A DNA stretch of 64,000 nt from Adineta vaga (lineage: Eukaryota; Rotifera), in the NCBI GenBank assembly GCA_021613535.1, contig CP075492.1:10044001-10108000 (forward strand). The letters are read 5' to 3'. Below, piece by piece: positions 22,601-33,589 of the stretch. The notes beneath the pieces were generated by a model, which did not search any database, was not told the origin of the DNA, and saw nothing but the letters and a program-made list of their open reading frames with translations. The position numbers were made by a program, and so were the translations under genes. Position 1 is the first letter of the stretch, and the number at the start of each line of letters is the position of its first letter.

Positions 22601-25040
22601 TAAATCGACGAAAATTAGTAATACCCCTTCGTCGGCTAACACCAATTAGTTCGAAAACGAAATCCAATCGAATCGTTCGAAAATCAACACCGTCACCTTT
22701 ATCAAAGCGTCATCGATCATCATCATCGCCTCATTCGAATGGAAAAATTCTTCATACTGAACAACCATCATCGACTTCTTCAAATTTACCTGTTAGTCTC
22801 ACTTGGCAACCTTCACTTATTTTACCATCAAACGTCTCTTGGCCAACTCCAATTGATCTCAATCGTTTTCAATACCCAATATTTGCTCCACCACCACCAC
22901 CGCCACCATCACTTCCTCCTCCTCCTTTACCAGTAGCATCACATCCAGTCACATCATCAACTTTATTTTCAACACTAACAAAAGGTACTCTATCGAACTT
23001 TACTTGTATTCTACCAACTTTTATCCCATTACCTATTCCAATACCTATTCCACTTTGTTTACCTATTCCTGTACCATGCACAAAATGTTCAGTTGAAGTC
23101 AATCATCAAGAAACTCAAACGATTACAGAAAATCACACTGAACAAAAGCGATTACGAAGGACTTCGATTTAATATGAAATAAAAGCGTTTTTTCTTCTTA
23201 TCTAGTATTCTTAGTAGTATAATACATCTATTAAATATAAAACTTACATCAGGATATAATTTTAAATAACGTTCAACTAACATATGACATGTACTTAGAT
23301 CACCATCACTATTACCTAAAAGAAAAACAGATATGCTGCGTTATTTCCAAAAGAAGTTTACTCACCGAAAACGGGTGTAACAAATGTATGATAACCAAGA
23401 AGAAATAGAGCTGAAAATGATGCGCGCAATCCATTACTTGTTGCACTTTTCTCTAATTGACTTATACCAAACTCCTAGAAGTCAATATATTCATTGATAG
23501 TAATCTGAACTAAACCTTTCATACTTTATCACCGGTAAATCCAACAAATTCGAGATATCTGATTACACGTTGTGGAAGATTCGAGATCATCTAAATATTC
23601 ATTCTATGCATATAACATCAGAAATAAAGAAAACTTTGTTTCCATACTAAATTAAATGCACCATTACCCATCCGAACACCACTATCGAAATGATCATAAG
23701 AGAATGTAGAGGAAAATTTCGATGAATCATTTTGTTTTGCTAATTTTCTGTAATAAAATAAAAATGATTATCTCATGAATTTTTTCGAACAAACAATTCT
23801 ATACGAACGCAAAAATATTATGACATTCTTTTATTTTCAATGCTCCACTTATAAAACTTAAGAAACCTTGATCTTGTATAAATGTTAATAAAGCGCGTAG
23901 TAATAAGGCTTCAGCATAAACTAATTTCGCATGTAATTCATCTATAATAAATCATTTCATTAAAAACAAGAATTTTTCATAATCTTACATTCATTGGGTG
24001 CTTGTTTAGTTGTAAGACTAAATGGTATCCATAGTTTATATGGTTCATATTTTTTTGCTAAATTGCTCGTTTGTTTTAATGATTGAACTGCTACTTCAAC
24101 ATCATCCTAATTATAAAACTAGTAGAAGCTTTAAAAACAATGAAAACATGTTTCTTTTACATTGTTGAATGTCATTACTGCTTGCGTATAACTAATTGTA
24201 CTATGACATAGACTATGATACAATGAACGATGTTCTCTATCGAAAGACAAATGAGATTATATTTTGAAAAATCGTAGAGTTATGATTGAACATACTGTGC
24301 TTTCGCTTTTTTCAAAGCTTCATTGAGATGATTTTGAAAAAACAATTGATTAATATGATCACATTCTTTCAGTGCTTGTAATATATCAAGAGTAGGTTCT
24401 TCAGATGCTTTTGCTGAAGATCGTCGTCTGACATGAAATTATAAGATAAGTATAGAATATTAGATGTTAAAATCAAACAAACCTGTCGCAAATTCCTTTC
24501 CGATCGCCATCATCAAAGCTTTCGACAGCATCTTCAAAAACCTAGAATAAATTTTCTCATTGATGTCAAATGTGAACAGAAAAAAGAAACGCCTTCCCTT
24601 CTCTTCTAATCAAAATGCTTTCTTTTTAGTCGAATAATTTTTCTAAAAACAAATGAGTTATTTTCTCGGCAAAATAATCTTTTTTTTGTCTTCTTTCTAC
24701 CTAAGAAAACATTCTACAAATAGTGTATGTTTTTCAGTTGAAAAATGATGATGAAAACTAATACCTCATTAGTATCGTCTTTGTCAGTATGAGATGGAAG
24801 AAGATTATTCAATGATTTTGTTGTGGATAATTCCGTTGTTGATAAAAAACCATTGTGATTATTGGGTAAATGAAGTGATAAATGTTGAGTCTCTTGATTT
24901 GAACTTGTGGATACATTATGAGTAGAATTTGAATGTGGTAAACTATCTGGAACTTTCAACGGATGTGTACCATAGAAAAAATAACTATTAGTTAATTTAT
25001 TTGTTGTAGTGGAATTATTTGAAGATGATGATGAAGTCAT
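19674..25040 (-). CDS. TTC39: TTC39-family tetratricopeptide repeat protein
   Basis: Nineteen phase-consistent exons give 663 aa (first exon 24765-25040, last 19674-19761; typical internal exons 32-153 bp). The N-terminal ~110 residues are Ser/Thr/Asn-rich and variable. From about 120 on it matches TTC39 (DUF3808/Iml2): LKECDHINQLFFQNHLNEAL, SYTQAVMTFNN, LVYAEALLLRALLTFIQDQG, GVRMGNGAFNLMISNLPQRV, LEFVGFTGDKEFG, RVPELKIRLAGKSIPLEKYA and the C-terminal NDYKDYQLESRLQFRINAAM. TTC39 proteins are cytosolic/mitochondria-associated; TTC39B affects lipoprotein metabolism by promoting LXR turnover in mammals. Paralogue identity (A/B/C) is not resolved. Intron 10 (21098-23247, 2150 bp) carries the antisense SOBP-like gene; nearly all other introns are under 120 bp. 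Confidence 0.93.
21460..21610. promoter_or_regulatory. CT-rich tract upstream of the SOBP-like gene
   Basis: Two CTCTCTCTC runs (about 21464-21475 and 21575-21592) inside TTC39 intron 10, about 430-560 bp before the SOBP-like ATG. More purine/pyrimidine-rich leader follows at 21885-22020. This is the likely promoter/leader of the nested plus-strand gene, inferred from position. Confidence 0.4.
22027..23172 (+). CDS. SOBP: Sine oculis-binding protein (SOBP)-like zinc-finger protein
   Basis: Four exons (22027-22171, 22227-22360, 22433-22492, 22549-23172) give 320 aa, shorter than vertebrate SOBP. An FCS-type zinc finger lies at about residues 49-92: STCAWCQKLGG, then TLCSEVCFNQYRRASFKKNR. A basic Ser-rich stretch with SPLSKRHRSSSSP-type sequence follows. 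Then come a polyproline run and the signature IPLPIPIPIP-CLPIPVPC segment also seen in SOBP. SOBP is a nuclear cofactor of SIX/sine oculis homeodomain proteins in sensory development; this is family knowledge. The N-terminus has IKDEPVE, a SUMO-site-like motif. The gene lies wholly within intron 10 of the TTC39 gene on the opposite strand, its stop 75 bp from a TTC39 exon. Confidence 0.88.
23178..23183 (+). terminator. Poly(A) signal of the SOBP-like gene
   Basis: AATAAA starting 5 bp after the stop codon. If used, the 3' UTR would be very short and end before the antisense TTC39 exon 10 (23248-23315). Confidence 0.5.
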
Positions 25041-26748
25041 ATTTCGATACTAGAAAAAACAATTCATCTAAAAGAAATCGCATATGAAAAATCGTTTTTT
25101 CCTTTCTCTCCTTCCTCTTTTTCGAGATGTTTTTTTATTTCTTATCCTTATCGGATTCTGTTGTTTTTAGCATATTTATACGCGTTTGAATGTAGTTAAA
25201 AATCGAAAAAAAAAGAACGGCGTTCTGCTTTTCTTTCTTTTTTTTTACATAGCCATAAAATACGAATTCTGTCATCAGTTAATCTACATTGTCGACTTAT
25301 TTTGTACTTACCATAAATAAAATGTCAATGTTTTTTCTTGGTAAATCAATCAACTGAGTTTCCAGGAGACGTTTAGTTTCAATACGATTCTCTTCTCTCT
25401 CTTTTTTTCCTCTCATTCTTTTTGACACATGTTTGTTTTTTGAATAAATATATAAAAGAAAAAAAGAAAAAAGAAAGAAAGGAACTGTGAGCAAATTATT
25501 CTTTCTTTTTTTTTGCTTTCCTCTTCAACATTTACCTGTCCTTTTTTTAAAATATAAACTACGTCAATGAGGCATGTAGTAATAAAAGAGATCTCTTTGA
25601 ACATGGAAATATAGTTTAGAACAAAAATAGATAAACATGACTGCTTGAATTCCATTTATAGTGAGAGATGCATGCCTGTCTTTTATCCAAGCGATAGGAG
25701 GAAAAGGGCGCGAATGAAGAAAGTAATGAAACTTTTTTGTATTATTAAAACAACTAACATTCTTCGTTAATATAAAGACGAGAAGGATTTATATGATAGT
25801 ACGAAGAAAAAGCCAGAGTTGTTTTGCACGCTTTTGATATTAATAAGAGGAAAGCATCATACTGTTGTTTTCTATGTATTCTCGATACCTTATTAATATG
25901 AAATCTCATAAACATGTCATTTTATCAACAATTATATAGAAAAAAAACGTAGAGAGAACGATTAACTTGATCTAATTTCATATGCAGAGTTTTCTCGGTC
26001 GCCATCATTCACGTGTGAATGACAGCTCTTACATTTCTCTTTTCTCTCTCTCTCTTTCCATTTTCCGTTACGTGAATATACATTTGTCAAAGAAGATAAA
26101 CGTGTGTATACAGCTGTCGAGATTTTTTGTCTCAGCAACTCATACCAGAATAAATTCCTACTAAAAAACAATGAAAGATTAAGTATTCTTTGGTATGCCA
26201 TTATGATCAATCCTTTCTGAACATCGCCATAATTCGTATGTTTTGATAGGAAAACAAAGACAAAAAAACAAACATCTTTATTTAACATATTGTTGGCAGT
26301 TGACATGTTCTTTCTAAACAAAAATTGTATGGAATCAGATCTACATTGCACTCTGATGATTGATAAGAATCTCTATAGTTATTTGTTTGATCTTCTAAAT
26401 AACACATTCTCATTTCCGGTATACTTCTTAACAACATCGAGAGTTAGGAATAAGGATTAGTCAAAGATGTAAATACTAAAAAACAAACGGAAATACATCG
26501 AAAGTATTAATATTCAAGTGTATTGAAGGAAAACATTTCTTGTCTATATGATAAAATCAATGACTGTAATTTTCAATTCATTTCCTCCGAAACAATCTAG
26601 AAAACCGATGGCAACAACATCGACTACACTCATATATAGAACGAATGAAGAAACAAACAGTTGAGTAACTAAATTGCAGAAGAAAACATCATCGTTATTT
26701 ATAATTGTATTTGTAAAGGCAAATCAATGGAAAAAATCTAAATAATGT
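25041..26748. other. Intergenic, 1.7 kb
   Basis: Lies between the TTC39 start and the stop of the next minus-strand gene. It is T/C-rich near 25090-25560 with several poly-T runs, and a CT tract lies at about 26040-26057. Open frames here are short, low in complexity and without splice partners. No gene is supportable. Confidence 0.45.
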
Positions 26749-29159
26749 TCAATTCCTTCTCGTCATTCGTGGTTGACGAGGAACACTTCTTGATGTTTCT
26801 CGTTTACGAGAGATGTTTTGTTCCGATTTAGGATATATATGAGTATGTTGAACTTGGGATGTATTCGAATGTATACGATGTAATTGATGTCGATGTGCAG
26901 ACTGAAAATGTTCATTCGAATGATAATTCGTATTTCGATGATTGATATCATGAGATGATTTTGGTCGAGAAGCATGATGTCGACGAGATTCCTACATGAA
27001 AAAGAAGATACTTGAGTAAATTGAAATGAACATGATATTTACGTGATATGGGTATTTATGTCGTGGGATATGATTCGATGACATAGCCATGGTTTCAATC
27101 ACAATTCTTGATCGAAAATCATGAAAACTCTTTTTTAATTGTCGTTTAACTGTAGTTATGAAATGTAATATACGATGTGCTGTCGAAGGTGTTGATGGTA
27201 ATGGACGACGACGAAATCGATAATCATCATTGATTGAATATGTATCATCATCATCATCATTACGATCATATTCTTCTTCATCGTCGTCATCGTCATCACT
27301 TTGATAATGAAACATGGCTTTACGATGAATTGGTAATTCATCATATCTTTCCAATTCATCATGAATTTTCGATGTAACCAATGATCGTTTCAAAGCTGCT
27401 GATTTCTTTGTTTGATTTGGATTCATTGGGGCAATTGCTTTGGTTTTTAATATATCATTTTGTTGTTTGATTGCTGCTCGTACATATGCTTCTCGAAGTG
27501 CTGTAATTCGATTGGAGACACGTTGCTGACCCTGTGTACGTTGAATAATCTTATGAATAAAATCGACATCGTTCTTGTCTAAACCAAGAGCAATACCAGA
27601 AGAACGACGAACAAGTGGCGGAGGTCGGACAGGTTTAACGATGGAACTAGCAGTGCTAGTACTACTCGTAGTAGGTGAAGATGAGGATTTTCGTGGACGT
27701 CGAAGAAGAAAATCTTCGAATGTATCATGTGGAAGAAATTCTTCTTCTTCTTCATCTTCTTCTTCTTCTTGTTTTTTCTCTTCTTCTTTCTTGGTAATTA
27801 TTTTAATCTAAAACGAATACTTTAGTTTCAATAAAATGAAAAAAGAAAACTCCAACTACTTACTTGTTGATTCGGTTCGCCATTTTCTGACGCGGATATC
27901 ACTTGTGGTATAAGATCATCTTCATTATAAGTCACTGTTGGATACCATGCAAAAACATGATGTTGTAATGCTCCATGAAAATGCTTCGGATAATCAAGGA
28001 TTTGTATTTCTTCGTCGGAATAGACACTATTGAACGAATGGTTATCTGAGACGTTTGGTTGTTGAATAACGTTGTATAATTGATTTGATACTGATTTTAC
28101 AGTATGTTTTCGACGATCATAGGCATTTTTTGGTTGAGGAACATTTGAAGTCATATTTGAATGATGTTTTTGTTGTTGTTGTTGCTGTTGCTGTTTCCGT
28201 CTTCGTACTGCATTAGAACTTGTCGAACGAAAAGGTGTTGTACTACGTCGACGACGTCGTTTCGAACGATGTGATGTTCGTCGTTGACGAAATGCTGGAT
28301 GAATATGCGCAAGAGGTTGAAGTATTTTTGTACGATATAAACTACTTTTATCACCACAATTCGGGGCCATATTAACTTCAAGCTTCTTCACCGTCTAAAA
28401 ATGTTAAATAGATTAACATTCTTTATGTCTACATTTTCCTATTGAATCTTCTACGATAAGGATTAAGTTCATTTGTAAAGTACTCACATTTGAATTTGTC
28501 TCAAGTTCATTTGGCTCAATGTCAGATGACTTCTTATCGAAGGAGCTTATTGTTGAATAATGACCTTTGATATATTTTTCTTCATTGATTGCTGATGGTG
28601 AAGAAACAATTTGTGATGTATCTTCTTGATGGGCATGATTGATATAAGTATGAGATGATGGTGACGAACTTGGATTCGAAAATGAGAAGTGAGTTTCAAT
28701 TGATTTTGAAGAGCTTGAATACAATTTGATATTTTCATACACTCTGTGATTATTATTTTCATCAATTGCTCGTAAATTTTTGGAAGGATCTGTTTTATTT
28801 AAAGGAGCAACAGACATTGTATTCACTAATTTTCCATAAGTTGTATCTAGAGTTTGATCTGTTCGTTTTGATGATAACATAGAAATGTTGAAATAATTGT
28901 TCGTTTGAAAAACAGATGACATTTTGGTCACTGGTGTAAGAGTATTTTGATCTCGAACAGATCCATATGCATGAATATTAGCATATGGTCCCGTATGAGA
29001 TGATGTTTCCAATGAAGATGATGGCTGTGGATTAGAATCTTGACGTCTTTTCTTGGTGGTAAATGCAAGATTGGCATATATTGGAAGATCAGCATTGGAT
29101 GATATCGATGGAAATTCTTTACAATTATTCACTTCTCTTGAATAATATTTCAAGCCCAT
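26749..29159 (-). CDS. Unknown 736-aa disordered basic/acidic protein
   Basis: Four exons (28488-29159, 27864-28394, 27043-27807, 26749-26991) join in phase 0 throughout. I do not recognise the family. Residues 1-224 are Ser/Thr/Asn-rich with YANLAF and YANIHAYGSV, resembling tyrosine-phosphorylation contexts. A strongly basic block (RRTSHRSKRRRRRS) and a polyGln run lie near 250-300. An acidic Glu run precedes the most ordered-looking part, about residues 450-510: LGLDKNDVDFIHKIIQRTQ and RVSNRITALREAYVRAAIKQQ, probably helical. A second Asp run and a basic His-rich tail end the protein. Composition suggests a cytoskeletal or nuclear scaffold; this is inference only. Its start is divergent from the Ly6-like gene. 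Confidence 0.72.
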
Positions 29160-30107
29160 ACTTTGTTTTCGTTCAATGGAAATATGTCAAATGATTTCGT
29201 GAACATTCATTGATCGATTAGGTGTGCGTGTGTATTTGTTTGTGTGTATGTCTACATTTGTTTAGTTCAAAGTAGTAATTATTTTCGTTTTTTTTCTCTC
29301 GTTTGTTTATTGTCATTAGGAACGAATGAACAAATCGAGATTGCTATTGACTTAGTTAGATATAGATAAGTAGACTTTAGACTATTCGAATGTTTTGCTT
29401 ATCATAAGAACAAAGACAACAAAACTTTAAGATGTCAATTCTTTTATCTCAAACGCTTTTACGCTGTCCATAAAAAAGGATGAGGAATGTCATGTAATTG
29501 TCTGTTTAATGCAAGCAATCTGATACATAGACAATAACCTTTGACCGCTACAATACAAGGCATTGACCTGTTCATTTATCACCAAAAGATACTTCACTTT
29601 TTACAATCTTCTTATTACCTCTAGTTAGTCGTAACATTCCTATTCAACAGTTTTCATTACCATTCAGATGATACAAACGAAGATGGTAAAACCATTGCCT
29701 TGCATTATCATCATCTATACAGATATTATGCTTACATGAATTCACATATTCGTGCACAACTACAGTTCATTGCCTTATCAGGAGAAATTTGTCTAGGGTG
29801 CTACGAGTAGTTTATTTTATCTTTTTTTTTCTTCGTATAAGTTATAGCGAAAAAAAAGACAAAAAGATAAGTGTAAGTATCATGAAGATGCTACTAAACA
29901 TGAAAAGACATAGCTTATCAAGTAGATAAAAATTTGGAATGCTACACTTGAAATATTTGCAAAATCATGTGCCGTACTTAAAGATAAGCATTCAAGAAAA
30001 CGGGATCTATATAAGACATCCCGATGTTGCTTTGAGTATTTTATTGTGCTATTCAATTTGTTTTCATTTTTACAACTATCAACAGCATACGTAAGATATA
30101 TTCCAAA
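29160..30107. promoter_or_regulatory. Divergent region between the 736-aa gene and the Ly6-like gene
   Basis: 948 bp with a GT-rich stretch near 29222-29250. GGGATCTATATAAGACATCC at 30002-30021 contains a TATATAA box about 95 bp before the Ly6-like ATG, with AAAACAAAT-type leader after it. The TATA-like box is a plausible core promoter for the Ly6-like gene. Confidence 0.4.
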
Positions 30108-30605
30108 ATGAAATTACTTTTCATAGCTTTTCTGGGTTTAATCTGTAAGTCGTATTTAGATATTAAGCTTTCTATATCTTTATTGCATATGATATCTATT
30201 TAGTTGGTTGGTCAGCTTATGCTTATGAATGTTATTCATGCAGTAATTTGATGATTGGCATCTGTAGTGATCCTTTTGATAAGTCAAAAAGTGGAAACAT
30301 TTCAAGAATAAAACCTGATCCTCACGAACGATGTTTAGTATGTGTTTTAGTGATTCTATATATTTAGAATTCAAACTTACTTCTCATAGAAAATCAAAGT
30401 TGGTACTACTGTTAGAAGACATGTAGTCAATGCTACCAACTGTCCGAGTGGCAAAAATGCATGCGGCCAAGAAGAAGATGATGGTGTGAAAAGTACTATT
30501 TGCTGTTGCGACTCGGACTTGTGTAATCAAGCATCGTTTCTTCAACAGCAAATTCAACTTCTTTTTGGTGCACTTTTTGCCTATGGCGTATTCATTCATC
30601 ATTAG
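30108..30605 (+). CDS. Ly6/uPAR three-finger protein, probably GPI-anchored
   Basis: Three exons (30108-30144, 30204-30337, 30390-30605) give 128 aa. The signal peptide is about residues 1-19, cut before YECYSCSN. Ten cysteines follow in the Ly6/three-finger pattern, opening with C-x2-C and closing with CCCDSDLCN, the family's hallmark end. A hydrophobic C-terminal segment (LLFGALFAYGVFIHH) fits a GPI-attachment signal. Such proteins act at the cell surface, for example as nicotinic receptor modulators or in septate junctions; the specific partner is unknown. The intron after the signal-peptide exon is typical of Ly6 genes. AATAAA lies at 30687-30692. Confidence 0.87.
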
Positions 30606-31321
30606 GCTTAGTTCAGACTGATTCATTTATAATCAAGACTCTTTTATATGTGATTTGTCTTTTTATTATTTTTAATCATATTTGAAAATAAACTTACGGG
30701 ATCAAATTTCTAAAGTAAGATTAGGTACATTCTGCCTTGTATTCTGGTGATATCTTTTATCAACTAAATTTTTAAGGGTGTTTCTTTTCTTTCATTGGAC
30801 GCGTATAGTACAGGTGTTAACAACGGTCAATCGGTCAACGTACATACAATTGAGGAGAAGCAATGTACGTAAATTGTATGCAGTAATTAACGAAACTTTT
30901 TCGTATGACAGTATGTTCAGTTGTTCAAAGCTAACGTGTAGATCTAGTTGAAGTAATGCACTTTCGTACTGTGCGATGCGTAAATATGTTCATAAGAAAT
31001 AAAAGTAAAAGTACACATCCAGTCGTGTACTATTGTACAAAGGATGAACATCGCAATTATATCCATCACATTCTGTCTCAGAGTCTTTACCATGTACATA
31101 GCTTTTTGTGAGTTTGAATTGTGTGCTTATCTTTTTTTCTTATCTCTCAGATAGATAACTAACTGCTATGGGCGCACGCAAAAAATGCTAGTCTAAACGA
31201 TTCCTCCGTTAAAACGATAAAAAAATAACATTGATTGTCCATTACAATTCGCTGTTGTTCAAACCGTTTCTATAATAACGCTAACGCCAATTACATCGAT
31301 TTATATTTACGCGTTTTTAGT
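30606..31321. other. Intergenic, 716 bp, with orphan signal-peptide-like exon
   Basis: A poly(A) signal at 30687-30692 belongs to the Ly6-like gene. At 31044-31107 an ATG opens a 21-codon hydrophobic frame ending at a T|GTGAGT donor, the same phase as Ly6 exon 1, but no matching second exon is visible. It could be a relic or an alternative first exon. Confidence 0.35.
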
Positions 31322-32049
31322 ATGTCTATTAAAATATTTAATTCATTCATTTGCATTCTACTGAGTAGTTTTATTCAAATAATCAATTGTGATTCTGAGT
31401 GCATTTATGATGTCGATGATGGATTGAAATTAGATCTTCGAACATTAGGTTTTGCAAATGGAAAAGGTCCAAAATATGATTATATTTCCAATGCAAATCC
31501 CACATCGAATACTTTTAGTTGGAATGGATGTTTTCCCTATTCTAAACTTGATCAAGGCAATTGTTCAGATGCTGCAGCATGCTATTGTAACTAAATAATA
31601 TAATCTATTCTTTATCATTTTACAAAGATTTTTCTCTAGTTGATGTAACAAAAAACAAGTCAATTCTTATTGCTAAACAAGATTTAGTTCAATTTAAACA
31701 CAATCAAGGTGCATCTGTACTATCTTATCAATCTTCAAATGGAGATTTAACAGTATTCTTAAATTGTCGAGATGAAGACGAAGATTCAGCAATTGGTCAA
31801 CAACATGATACATCAACGTATACTATTCATATTCAATCTCGATGTTGTTGTCCAGAAATGTGTCATTATTCTCCTCATTCTATTAGTCCAATAACTATTT
31901 TGATCATTATCATTAGTATCGTTCTTGTCGTATATGTTGCTGGTGGTGTCATCTTCGTTAGATATAAATCCGCTTCAGATAACCGTTTTTCGCGTTTGAA
32001 TTTGATATCTTATCTACGAAATCGAAACAACATTTATCAACAAATGTAG
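31322..32049 (+). CDS. MRH/Atg27-like single-pass membrane protein
   Basis: Two exons (31322-31586, 31640-32049) give 224 aa. The signal peptide is about residues 1-23. The lumenal domain has the mannose-6-phosphate-receptor-homology pattern: an opening Cys, KLDLRTLG, a cysteine-containing FSWNGCFPYS, a C-x8-C pair, GDLTVFLNCRDED and a closing CCCPEMC. One TM helix (about residues 160-187) and a short basic tail follow. Family members (Atg27, CD-MPR) cycle between Golgi, endosomes and lysosomes. Whether this one binds mannose-6-phosphate cannot be judged without alignment of the binding residues. Poly(A) signal AATAAA at 32085-32090. Confidence 0.78.
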
Positions 32050-33094
32050 AAAAACAAATGACGTCTTTTTGTATTCTTTTTAATAATAAATGATCTTTTC
32101 GAATACTTGACAAAAGTGTAAAATTAACATCAACAATGAGTTTTCTATTAGAAGATAAATAGTTATAAGTACTTCTAATTTACAACAATTGTTTTTAAAA
32201 GAAAGACTATTCGTCGTCTTCCGTCATCTTCAAAGTTAACATAAACAGTTTCTATTGATATCTATAGTCTTACAATAATTCTCTCTTTGATAGAAATCGA
32301 ATAATCCATTTGAAAAAGTACGAAAGTTATGCCATAATCATCATTCTAACTGTCCGACCGTATATGAATTATTTTTTTAAATATTTAATATTTTTTGATA
32401 GATTACAGTGCATCAATCGATGATCATAATGAAAAATGAATACAATCGTTGTCTTTTGCATAAAATAATTATATATCAACTAGAAATATGGGGGATGAAT
32501 GTTTGTTTCTACGGTATTGACGGTATAGGTGAATGTCAGGAACAAATAAAATAAAATAGAAAACCATAAATATTATATATAATTTATTAACACGAATGAT
32601 GAAATTAGAAATGCAAAGACCTCAAATCGATATTTTCTAAGACCTTGAAAACATCTTTTCTTCTTTAAGAAAAGTACTTTATCTAGCCGAACACATATAT
32701 CTAACACTAAAATTTGCACTATTGATTAATCTCGAGAGTAAAACGTACCAAACTACGAGCTGACATTTCTTACTGTCCCTTACTTTCATACAATAAAAAA
32801 TATTTCTGAATATTCTAGACAAACAATTATCTCAGTGAGCAAGAATTGTTCTACTGTACGATCAAAACATCTTCTAAACGTAGCATACATTAGTTTATAT
32901 TATAATGACATGATTTCAAACTACATTGAGCTACAAAATTATGTGCAATATGATGATTTTCCGTTCAAGAGATCCAAACCTAACACAACAACACAATATT
33001 TCATAACCAATATTCTGTCACAATCATTCAATTTCAAGTACACAAACGAATAGCACGCGATTATTTATGGAGCGAGAAACAGATAAAATAATCT
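32050..33094. other. Intergenic, 1.05 kb
   Basis: AT-rich sequence between the convergent ends of the MRH-like gene and the ART-TPR gene. Only the AATAAA at 32085 is recognisable. No coding structure. Confidence 0.5.
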
Positions 33095-33589
33095 TTAGAT
33101 TTTTGTTTGTAATGAGGAGAGTGTTTCTTTATATTCCAATAGATCCGGATGTTTTTCAGACAATTTTTGTTCAGCTATCTCAACAGCTCGTTGAGCATGC
33201 TCATATGCAACTTGATATTGATTCATCTCTAAATAAATTCTGGCCAAATGATGTTGTGTCGCTGCCAAATCAGGGTGAGTTGGAAGAAGAGATTTTTCAC
33301 GAATGTGTTGAGCTTTCTCGTGATACTCCAATGCTGTTGTGTACTGTTTCATCACACGATACGTTTCTCCCATGTAACTATATGTCCAAGCTAAAGAAGT
33401 GGGATCACAAGTGACATTCTCTTGAATTTTCATTGCGTTCTCCAGGAAGGAACGCGCAGTTTTTACATCACCCATCCATCTGTGCACATCTCCAATATTA
33501 CGGTAGGTGATGGCTAAATACGGATGTACATCTCCTAATGTATTTCTACATACCTCCAGTGTTTGTACAAAATATTTGAGTGCCTTGGC

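Noticed and set aside
22869-23102. Gly-rich minus-strand frame opposite SOBP exon 4
   Set aside because: Antisense of the polyproline and IPIPIP coding stretch.
25962-26351. 129-codon minus-strand open frame upstream of TTC39
   Set aside because: No splice partners, low-complexity, unlike any family; probably chance.
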